A stretch of DNA of 64,000 nt from an uncultured Eubacteriales bacterium (GTDB taxonomy: Bacteria > Bacillota > Clostridia > Oscillospirales > Acutalibacteraceae): NCBI GenBank assembly GCA_910584745.1, contig CAJUDG010000009.1, positions 97,262-161,261 of the forward strand, written 5' to 3'. Positions within the stretch are counted from its first letter, which is position 1. Each line of letters starts with the position of its first letter. The position numbers were made by a program, and so were the translations under genes. Below the pieces are notes generated by a model that worked only from the letters and a program-made list of their open reading frames with translations, did no database searches and was not told where the DNA came from. Shown one piece after another: positions 59,108-64,000 of the stretch.

Positions 59108-59273
59108 GCACTTGCAGCACGTCAGCAAGTTTGACAAGCATATCTAAAGGCGGCTCACGTGTACCTTGCTCGTAACATTGATAGCTTCTTAATGCCAGAC
59201 CAACCGCATCGGCCAATTTCTGCTGTGTTAAGTGACGCAACATACGAACTTCACGCAATTTTTTACAAAACAT
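59046..59273 (-). CDS. XRE-family HTH repressor
   Basis: 75 residues: KKLREVRMLRHLTQQKLADA, VGLALRSYQCYEQGTREPPL and LADVLQVPTDYLLCRDLS, a typical phage-like repressor. AAATTTTATG context with AGGAAATTTT upstream. Divergent from the gene at 59372; the shared region holds operator-like repeats of ACGTGC. Confidence 0.88.
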   Translation of the reverse strand: MFCKKLREVRMLRHLTQQKLADAVGLALRSYQCYEQGTREPPLDMLVKLADVLQVPTDYLLCRDLSLLKSFDGLQ

Positions 59274-59294
59274 AAAATTTCCTCCAAAAAAGAC

Positions 59295-59353
59295 TTGACT
59301 ACGTGCTAATTGTACGCTATAATGTGGTCACTGACAACGTGCAGATAGCACGT
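59295..59353 (+). promoter_or_regulatory. Rightward promoter with ACGTGC operators
   Basis: TTGACT (59295-59300), 17 bases, TATAAT (59318-59323). An inverted repeat ACGTGC-N5-GCACGT (59337-59353) follows the start, and an ACGTGC half-site (59301-59306) abuts the -35. Likely bound by the XRE repressor at 59046-59273. Confidence 0.75.
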
Positions 59354-59371
59354 AAAGGAGGAGGGGCCCCA

Positions 59372-59611
59372 ATGCATAAAAGCATGACGCAGAGTGAACG
59401 CTGTAAGTTCTATTGCCAAAATTGTCACTGGATGCCAAAGGATATCCCAATGTGTGTCAACTGCAAGCACTTTTGGCAGCACTATATTTGTAAAGGAGGG
59501 CCTAATGATACTGCCCAGTGGGTGGTGCCACTGCACTGCGGCCATTGTATATACCCAAGGGTGAAAGACCGAAAGGTTTATGACGTTTGTGAACATTTCA
59601 AGCAAAAATGA
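59372..59611 (+). CDS. Cysteine-rich small protein, zinc-binding candidate
   Basis: 79 residues with nine cysteines: CKFYCQNCHWMPKDIPMCVN, CKHFWQHYIC, CGHCIYPRVKDRK, CEHF. The CxxC and CxxH spacing suggests two zinc sites. AAAGGAGGAGG upstream of ATG 59372. Family not recognised. Confidence 0.7.
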   Translation: MHKSMTQSERCKFYCQNCHWMPKDIPMCVNCKHFWQHYICKGGPNDTAQWVVPLHCGHCIYPRVKDRKVYDVCEHFKQK

Positions 59612-59620
59612 TTGTGATTT

Positions 59621-59644
59621 GACCGCCCGGCGTGAGGGGGGGCG
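59621..59644 (+). repeat. Element hairpin repeat, copy 3 (short form)
   Basis: GACCGCCCGGCGTGAGGGGG GGCGA; stem CCGCCC with GGGGGGGCG. Lacks the AAAACCAGCGC left part. Confidence 0.75.
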
Positions 59645-59664
59645 AAGGAAGGGGGTAAGAAGAA

Positions 59665-59847
59665 ATGCTAACAGAAAAAGAGAATAACATCCTGGATAAA
59701 GCTGAGGATACTATTCTGAGACAGTTTGAATCCAGTCTAAAAGAGAACTTCCCGCTATCTGACACTAACTTTGAGAGTCTGATGGATGGGCTAAGGGTTT
59801 TGGATAGGATTTGCAAAATGAAATACACGCATCAGGGCGGGATATAA
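59665..59847 (+). CDS. 60-residue element protein
   Basis: MLTEKENNILDKAEDTILRQ, helical and acidic, ending MKYTHQGGI. GGGGGTAAGA upstream. Last 16 bases overlap the opposing gene at 59832. Confidence 0.6.
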   Translation: MLTEKENNILDKAEDTILRQFESSLKENFPLSDTNFESLMDGLRVLDRICKMKYTHQGGI

Positions 59848-60059
59848 TCCCATTCAGACAAGTCGCAAGGCTCATCAAGAAGTTCACCATCAAGCCTATC
59901 CCATGCATAGCAGCCTGTTACATGCATGTAGACGTTATCGGCCTCCGCTTGTGGAGAGTGGCAGCTTTCCCAAACGGTTCCATCATAAATCAGTCCGTAC
60001 CGGCCATTTTCTAGGCGCTTAATGTATAACGGCCCAATCGGTGAATGGTATACCCACAT
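59832..60059 (-). CDS. Small element protein, recurrent clostridial type
   Basis: 75 residues: MWVYHSPIGPLYIKRLENGR, YGLIYDGTVWESCHSPQAEA, then VTGCYAWDRLDG and a DLSEWDYIPP end. Beta-rich; short proteins of this plan occur in clostridial mobile elements. ATG 60059 follows GGGAGGTG. Promoter at 60083-60111. Confidence 0.65.
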   Translation of the reverse strand: MWVYHSPIGPLYIKRLENGRYGLIYDGTVWESCHSPQAEADNVYMHVTGCYAWDRLDGELLDEPCDLSEWDYIPP

Positions 60060-60074
60060 CTGTTTCACCTCCCT

Positions 60075-60149
60075 TCGAGGTAATTATATCACGGAGCGGG
60101 TGGACAAGCAACGCAAAACCAGCGCGACCGCCCGGCGTGAGGGGCGGGA
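60075..60149 (+). repeat. Element hairpin repeat, copy 4 (long form)
   Basis: Same long form as copy 2: TTCGAGGTAATTATATCACG, GAGCGGGTGGACAAGCAACG, then core AAAACCAGCGCGACCGCCCG GCGTGAGGGGCGGGA (one G fewer). Carries TTGCTT (60106-60111)-17-TATAAT (60083-60088) on the minus strand. Confidence 0.85.
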
Positions 60150-60168
60150 AAAGAAAGGAGGTAAGCAT

Positions 60169-60399
60169 ATGCTAATCTCTGAAAGCAATGCACCTGTGCC
60201 TGAAAATTTAAACCGTATCATGAACCAGAAGGGGCTAAAGCAGTTGTTTGTTGCAAAGCAAGCTGGCCTAACCGGTCAGCAGATGACAGATATGCTAAAT
60301 GGACGCAGGCTTATTAAAGTTAGCGACCTGCTCAAGTTTTCGGACGTGCTCGATGTCAGCGTCGGTGACCTGTGTGCCAGAGCGGAGCCGAATGAGTGA
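60169..60399 (+). CDS. XRE-family HTH protein
   Basis: 76 residues: VPENLNRIMNQKGLKQLFVA, KQAGLTGQQMTDMLNGRRLI, and FSDVLDVSVGDLCARAE. Complete HTH. AAAGGAGGTAAGC sets the ATG. Confidence 0.85.
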   Translation: MLISESNAPVPENLNRIMNQKGLKQLFVAKQAGLTGQQMTDMLNGRRLIKVSDLLKFSDVLDVSVGDLCARAEPNE

Positions 60400-60412
60400 G
60401 CGGGGTGAAAAG

Positions 60413-60676
60413 ATGAAATTTAAAAAGAAAGACGAGTTGTTCGTGCCGACCAATAGTTTTATACACGCAGCACTTGTAGCTCAACTCATTACGCGGCCGG
60501 TATGCTTTGGGAAAAAATCGAAAATTATCATCGACTTTGACCCGGAGAGCAAAAGAACCTACATAAGGTACTACGAAGAAAAAAAGGCCGGGCATAAGCC
60601 TAGCCAGTCAGACATTAAAGCTGATTCAAATCCCAGCCGGTTACATCCTGCCAAGGGAAGTTCTCAGGATGGGTGA
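60413..60676 (+). CDS. 87-residue basic element protein
   Basis: MKFKKKDELFVPTNSFIHAA, SKIIIDFDPESKRTYIRYYE, and a Lys/Ser tail. GGGGTGAAA upstream. The last 62 bases overlap the opposing gene. Unknown family. Confidence 0.6.
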   Translation: MKFKKKDELFVPTNSFIHAALVAQLITRPVCFGKKSKIIIDFDPESKRTYIRYYEEKKAGHKPSQSDIKADSNPSRLHPAKGSSQDG

Positions 60677-60857
60677 AGGATGAGAATTGTTCTGGAGTGT
60701 ACTTTGTTATCACAAAATACCGTGGGGGAACACCACGAGTAGAATGGGGAGCGGTAAACACTTCACCAAATTTCTCCATATGTGATTCAACCGTTTTTCT
60801 ATCTTCTGGAGTCATGCCTTTTGTGTCGACAAGGTATACGTAGTTCAGGGTAATCAT
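60615..60857 (-). CDS. 80-residue element protein
   Basis: MITLNYVYLVDTKGMTPEDR, KTVESHMEKFGEVFTAPHST, VPPRYFVITKYTPEQFSSF. Alpha/beta-like. Start is not certain: ATG 60857 has AGGAAGG directly before it. Promoter TTGCTT (60905-60910), 17 bases, TATAAT (60882-60887). Confidence 0.6.
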   Translation of the reverse strand: MITLNYVYLVDTKGMTPEDRKTVESHMEKFGEVFTAPHSTRGVPPRYFVITKYTPEQFSSFTHPENFPWQDVTGWDLNQL

Positions 60858-60930
60858 CCTTCCTAAATGTACTTTAACATTATTATATAGCGCCATCAAT
60901 AAAAAAGCAATGAAAAATCAATATTTTGAT

Positions 60931-60965
60931 AAAACCAGCGCGGCTGCCCGGCGTGAGGGGGCGGG
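60931..60965 (+). repeat. Element hairpin repeat, copy 5
   Basis: AAAACCAGCGCGGCTGCCCG GCGTGAGGGGGCGGG. Stem GCCC/GGGC partly retained. Confidence 0.8.
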
Positions 60966-60988
60966 AGAGAGGAAGGGGGTGTAGACCA

Positions 60989-61276
60989 ATGCAGAATATC
61001 GAACAAATAAACAATTTTAGCATAGTCAAGACAGAGTACGAATCTACCATGCGCCAGTTTTATCATGAACTGGAAGAAAAGCGGAATGCGCGGGTAAAAG
61101 AAACTGGCGATAACCATTTTACAAAGGAAGAAGCTCTGCTTCCCTGGCTGGTAAGCTTTCTTCTCCCGGACAGTAGCTGCCGGGCCGTAATGGAGTACGA
61201 CCCGACAGCTGATAGGGTTAAGTTCTATCGCGAAGAGTTCCCTCAATCTCTACGCGACACTCAGGCGGAATCTTAG
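60989..61276 (+). CDS. 95-residue element protein
   Basis: Helical: MQNIEQINNFSIVKTEYEST, QFYHELEEKRNARVKETGDN, then LLPWLVSFLLPDSSCRAVME. GAGAGGAAGGGGGTG upstream of ATG 60989. Tail overlaps the opposing gene by 59 bases. Confidence 0.65.
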   Translation: MQNIEQINNFSIVKTEYESTMRQFYHELEEKRNARVKETGDNHFTKEEALLPWLVSFLLPDSSCRAVMEYDPTADRVKFYREEFPQSLRDTQAES

Positions 61277-61445
61277 CGAAGTCTTCTAGCCGCTCATTAT
61301 CCATTAGAAAAAACTGGATAACAGAGCTGTCAAGATTCCGAGATACCCCAGTCCAGGAAACAGGATCGAAAGTATCGTATAACGAGTTCCTTGTTTCCCT
61401 GGACACCGAATCAAGGTGGAGCGTGTACTTTACTAAGCTCCCCAC
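61218..61445 (-). CDS. 75-residue element protein
   Basis: (M)GSLVKYTLHLDSVSRETRNS, SRNLDSSVIQFFLMDNERLE, IPPECRVEIEGTLRDRT. GTG start at 61445 behind AAGGAGGTGATAACT, a perfect ribosome binding site. Promoter TTGTCT (61496-61501), 17 bases, TATAAT (61473-61478). Confidence 0.7.
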   Translation of the reverse strand: MGSLVKYTLHLDSVSRETRNSLYDTFDPVSWTGVSRNLDSSVIQFFLMDNERLEDFAKIPPECRVEIEGTLRDRT

Positions 61446-61582
61446 AGTTATCACCTCCTTCCTACCACCCAGATTATACCACAGGTGGTAGAAGGAGACA
61501 ACCAAAACAAAGGCGCTCCGATTTCTAGTATAGTATTGGATTATTGAAGAGAAATTGCTTGTAATAGATGATCAAATAAAAA

Positions 61583-62245
61583 CTACAAGTTCTTAACCTG
61601 CTTTTTCTCTGCCGCTATAGATATAATTTCATTATAGAGCTGTTCTTCGTCATGCCGACTTATATACCACTTTTCCATTAACAGTTCAAGTAGTTTAATA
61701 AGTGCTACAGCCTCTTCCTGCTCCACGTCGACAATTAAACTTACATCCTTTTCCATATGTGCACCGATATTGCCAATACTGCGCACGGCATTAATAGCGG
61801 TCCATTGAGCTGCCGGAATCTTGCCCTTCAGTTCATTGATTTCGTCAATAAGCCGGTTTTTTGATATGCCCCAGAAATCTCGGATTATCCCTTGCAGGCA
61901 TCTTCGAGCAAGAGTTGCAGCGGCTTTTGGACTTTTGCTCACAATGGAGCAAGCTTCTTCATAATCATCTCGGATAGCTATTGGAATATAATCAGGATAT
62001 TGATTTGCTTGACTATCAGGACATATCCAAACCACCTTATCACCTATATATCCATTAACTCCATTGATAACTACCGTTTCTTTTCCGCAATCATCGTATG
62101 GGCAACGGTAAATATCGACTCTCAAATAAGGAACATCATCATCACTGACAAATACCGAGCTGTCAAAATTAAATTCACGTTTATTGTAGGTCTTGCTATT
62201 TAATATCATCATGTTTCCACAAAATGGACATCTAAAACTAGCCAT
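61583..62245 (-). CDS. DUF4145-type protein with N-terminal zinc ribbon
   Basis: 220 residues. Zinc-ribbon start ASFRCPFCGNMMILNSKTYN with a second pair RCPYDDCGKETVV; then a helical DUF4145 domain (IVSKSPKAAATLARRCLQGI, IRDFWGISKNRLIDEINELK, VRSIGNIGAHMEKD). DUF4145 proteins are common in mobile elements and restriction-type defence loci; function is unknown. ATG 62245 follows AAAGGAGATAAGG. Behind an XRE gene with a 5-base gap. Confidence 0.8.
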   Translation of the reverse strand: MASFRCPFCGNMMILNSKTYNKREFNFDSSVFVSDDDVPYLRVDIYRCPYDDCGKETVVINGVNGYIGDKVVWICPDSQANQYPDYIPIAIRDDYEEACSIVSKSPKAAATLARRCLQGIIRDFWGISKNRLIDEINELKGKIPAAQWTAINAVRSIGNIGAHMEKDVSLIVDVEQEEAVALIKLLELLMEKWYISRHDEEQLYNEIISIAAEKKQVKNL

Positions 62246-62250
62246 TACCC

Positions 62251-62466
62251 TTATCTCCTTTCTGGGCACTCTGACCGCCCCACCAGATAATCCAGTGACA
62301 CATCAAAGTAGTCGGCGAGGGCGATGAGCTGCTTGAAAGCTGGTTCTCGGTCTCCGTACTCATACCTTTGATACCCGATTGCCGACATATCAATAGCTTC
62401 GTATACCTGCTTTTGTGTTAAATTCCGTGAAGTTCTTAGTCCTTTTAACCGTTCGTGAAACGTCAT
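62251..62466 (-). CDS. XRE-family HTH repressor
   Basis: 71 residues: MTFHERLKGLRTSRNLTQKQ, VYEAIDMSAIGYQRYEYGDR, LADYFDVSLDYLVGRSECPE. Complete HTH with the usual C-terminal LDYLVGRS. Paired with the DUF4145 gene and divergent from the next HTH gene. Confidence 0.88.
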   Translation of the reverse strand: MTFHERLKGLRTSRNLTQKQVYEAIDMSAIGYQRYEYGDREPAFKQLIALADYFDVSLDYLVGRSECPERR

Positions 62467-62499
62467 AGCATTTTCCCCCAAAGAATTTTATAATAAAGC

Positions 62500-62558
62500 T
62501 TAACATATCCAAATGGTAGTGCTATAATACAACCATAACACTACCAAACGGTAGTGTT
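62500..62558 (+). promoter_or_regulatory. Rightward promoter and perfect operator
   Basis: TTAACA (62500-62505), 17 bases, TATAAT (62523-62528). Operator AACACTACC-AAAC-GGTAGTGTT (62537-62558), a perfect 9-bp inverted repeat, plus a GGTAGTG half-site in the spacer (62514-62520). Probably bound by one of the two flanking HTH proteins. Confidence 0.8.
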
Positions 62559-62579
62559 AAATCTGAAAGAGAGGAGAGC

Positions 62580-62777
62580 ATGAAGGAAGACTTGAAAGCA
62601 GCTCGCAAAGCGTCTGGCAAGACACAAGAAAGGGTTGCTATGGAAATCGGAATTTCTACTTTGTCATATCAGCGCTATGAATATGGCAAGCGAGAACCTA
62701 GCGTTCGGACAGCCATCCGAATTGCTGACGTTCTGGGCGTGAAGCCTTACCAGGACTTCAAAAGTATTTTCAATTAA
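62580..62777 (+). CDS. XRE-family HTH protein
   Basis: 65 residues: KEDLKAARKASGKTQERVAM, EIGISTLSYQRYEYGKREPS and VLGVKPYQDFKSIFN. Its recognition helix IGISTLSYQRYEYG is similar to that of the divergent gene (MSAIGYQRYEYG), so they may bind related operators, as CI and Cro do. GAGAGGAG upstream. Confidence 0.88.
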   Translation: MKEDLKAARKASGKTQERVAMEIGISTLSYQRYEYGKREPSVRTAIRIADVLGVKPYQDFKSIFN

Positions 62778-62818
62778 AGCATACCACGACACGAACGAAA
62801 AGGCAAGGGGGAATTGCA

Positions 62819-63034
62819 ATGACAGTCAACACACTGCTAAAAATGTTGGACGTAACCAGGAACACCTCAGACACCTACATCATGAATATCATGATGGAAG
62901 GTTACGGCAAACCGCTGAACGCAAAGGTGGAGGATATACGGATACACGAAGGGAGCGTATTCATCAAGGCGATGGGTATAGATAATTCAATCATACCCGG
63001 AAAAGAAAGTAACAAAAAGCGCCGCCCGGCGTGA
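62819..63034 (+). CDS. 71-residue element protein
   Basis: MTVNTLLKMLDVTRNTSDTY, AKVEDIRIHEGSVFIKAMGI, ending KESNKKRRPA. The final RPA and stop lie in hairpin repeat copy 6, like the end of the gene at 58122. AAGGGGGAA upstream. Confidence 0.65.
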   Translation: MTVNTLLKMLDVTRNTSDTYIMNIMMEGYGKPLNAKVEDIRIHEGSVFIKAMGIDNSIIPGKESNKKRRPA

Positions 63035-63044
63035 GGGGGCGGGA
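63019..63044 (+). repeat. Element hairpin repeat, copy 6
   Basis: GCGCCGCCCGGCGTGAGGGG GCGGGA; the stop TGA of the preceding gene sits in the loop. Confidence 0.8.
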
Positions 63045-63114
63045 TAAAGCCCCCCTTCCCCGCAACCTGTACAACCCCACCAACATATAATATCACCGAA
63101 AGGAGCTGAGACAA

Positions 63115-63297
63115 ATGGCACTGGAAAAATGGACTTTTGATGGAGTGGATCAGAACGGCATCAAATTCATGGAGACCACACTTATATGGGACACCAAGCT
63201 GAAGAAGGTCGTCGAGAAAAGCTCGAAGCTGCTTATCCCAGAGGCGGAGTTCGAGCGCCGCAAGGCCGCTATGGAGCCGGTGACGCTTTACCGGTAG
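63115..63297 (+). CDS. 60-residue element protein
   Basis: MALEKWTFDGVDQNGIKFME, TTLIWDTKLKKVVEKSSKLL, ending RKAAMEPVTLYR. AAAGGAGCTGAG upstream. GC-richer than the previous genes. Unknown. Confidence 0.65.
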   Translation: MALEKWTFDGVDQNGIKFMETTLIWDTKLKKVVEKSSKLLIPEAEFERRKAAMEPVTLYR

Positions 63298-63309
63298 CAG
63301 GAGGCCCGT

Positions 63310-63516
63310 ATGAAGCAGACGTATAAAAACCTGGCCAACCGGGCCGGGTGCATCCGAAGAAAGTACAAGCTTACCCCGCTGGAGGCCGCCTGGTGCGCGC
63401 TGTGGCTGGCGGGAGTGGATGAGCCGAATATTTCCGGCCTTGCGGACTTGATGGACAGTATGCGGGCGGAGAGATATAAGGACAGGAAAGGAGCCCCAAA
63501 TGCCCATAAAAATTGA
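63310..63516 (+). CDS. 68-residue basic helical protein
   Basis: MKQTYKNLANRAGCIRRKYK then TPLEAAWCALWLAGVDEPNI. GGAGGCCCGT upstream. Overlaps the next gene by 17 bases, so coupled. Confidence 0.65.
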   Translation: MKQTYKNLANRAGCIRRKYKLTPLEAAWCALWLAGVDEPNISGLADLMDSMRAERYKDRKGAPNAHKN

Positions 63517-63787
63517 ACGCCGTCAGCCGGTGAACCTCTACCGCAAGCGCCGGGAGGCCCAGTTTCGGGACCGCATCCCGCTGGCAGCTATAGCCAAATA
63601 CGGAGCCTTGACCATTGCTGGGCTCCTGCTTTTCCGGGCCGGACAAGCCCATGCTTTGATAGAGCGGGGATATGAGGCGCTGGGCGGCGAGGCCTTCGCC
63701 CTGTTCCTTCCGGGGATGTACTGGATGACGTCCCGGATCACCAGGGATATCCTGGACATTAAGGAGGACAAACATGACGGTGAATAG
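63500..63787 (+). CDS. 95-residue membrane protein
   Basis: Basic start MPIKIERRQPVNLYRKRREA, a membrane helix (about 34-50, YGALTIAGLLLFRAGQA), a second hydrophobic stretch (about 65-76), and an acidic tail. AAAGGAG upstream of ATG 63500. Unknown; resembles small holin- or anchor-like proteins only in layout. Confidence 0.65.
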   Translation: MPIKIERRQPVNLYRKRREAQFRDRIPLAAIAKYGALTIAGLLLFRAGQAHALIERGYEALGGEAFALFLPGMYWMTSRITRDILDIKEDKHDGE

Positions 63788-63874
63788 AAAAGTTGCCTTC
63801 CCGCGGCGGCAACCGCAGAAAGGCAAAGTGTGGATGTGAGTTGGTGAAAACTCTATTAAAAATTATAACAAAAA

Positions 63875-63899
63875 GCGGCGGGCTTGTCAAGCCTGCCGC
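63875..63899. other. Hairpin before the right-edge gene
   Basis: GCGGCGGGCTT (63875-63885) pairs with AAGCCTGCCGC (63889-63899), one G-T pair. No T-run follows. Confidence 0.5.
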
Positions 63900-63947
63900 A
63901 ACGAATAAATGGGGGTTTGACCGTGGACATATGGAGGTGACAGCCCC

Positions 63948-64000
63948 ATGAAAAACCTGACCCGCCAAGTGCGCGGCCAGACCCAAAAGGAGCTTGTCAA
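63948..64000 (+). CDS. Start of a gene that runs off the window
   Basis: ATG 63948 after GGAGGTGACAGCC; reads MKNLTRQVRGQTQKELVK to the edge. Too short to assign. Confidence 0.5.
   Translation, partial: MKNLTRQVRGQTQKELV

Noticed and set aside
58285..63044. Six repeats considered as a CRISPR array
   Set aside because: Spacing is irregular (hundreds of bases), genes lie between copies, and no cas genes are present.
54523..64000. Calling the right-hand element a complete prophage
   Set aside because: No capsid, terminase, tail, lysis or relaxase gene is visible; only integration and regulatory genes are in the window, so the element type is left open.

Overview
The window looks like a chromosomal piece of a GC-rich, Gram-positive, endospore-forming member of the Clostridia, most like the Oscillospiraceae/Ruminococcaceae gut lineages. 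The evidence is Firmicutes gene order (infC-rpmI-rplT; rnc-smc-ftsY; yhbY-nadD-yqeK-rsfS), a T-box before leuS, a Bce-type peptide-antibiotic module, strong AGGAGG ribosome binding sites, TTGACA-17-TATAAT promoters and a cotJC spore-coat gene. The genus cannot be fixed by eye.

Layout. 1-5000: a partial membrane protein, an intact solute-binding lipoprotein, a broken paralogue of it, an AT-rich orphan and rpmB. 5-8 kb: a CD3324-type regulator, a HAD phosphatase, a small serine recombinase and a sialidase-like protein. 8.4-11.4 kb: a tRNA operon (Gly, Arg, His, Gln) and an oppositely oriented tRNA-Arg, between which lie about 2.4 kb of decayed accessory genes framed by two inverted copies of a 300 bp module. 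11.5-16.3 kb: a GH130 phosphorylase and a string of small enzymes. 16.3-24.9 kb: polA, dusB, a tiny locus built like the par/Fst type I toxin-antitoxin system, yfbR, a YfhO membrane protein and its glycosyltransferase. 24.9-47 kb: housekeeping genes on the plus strand (infC-rpmI-rplT, an rRNA methyltransferase, dprA, topA, trmFO, plsX, rnc, smc, ftsY, rdgB, yhbY, a nadD-yqeK fusion, rsfS, leuS). 47-52.6 kb: a Bce-type two-component/ABC module on the minus strand. 52.7-54 kb: a GHL10-type glycoside hydrolase.

From about 54.5 kb to the right edge runs a lower-GC integrated element. A large serine recombinase sits directly against a cotJC gene that has lost its N-terminus, so the element appears to have integrated inside cotJC; its other end lies beyond the window. 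The element carries a CI-like repressor region with divergent promoters, at least five XRE/HTH proteins, many 55-110 residue proteins, and a hairpin repeat found six times between genes. Small genes alternate in strand and overlap tail to tail, several by about 60 bp. No phage structural or conjugation genes are visible, so phage versus conjugative element is undecided.

Four copies of a GC-rich palindromic intergenic repeat (15.8, 16.3, 19.0 and 34.6 kb) belong to the host genome. Best leads: the par/Fst-like locus at 20.17-20.46 kb, the interrupted cotJC, the inverted tRNA-flanking module and the repeat/overlap architecture of the element.
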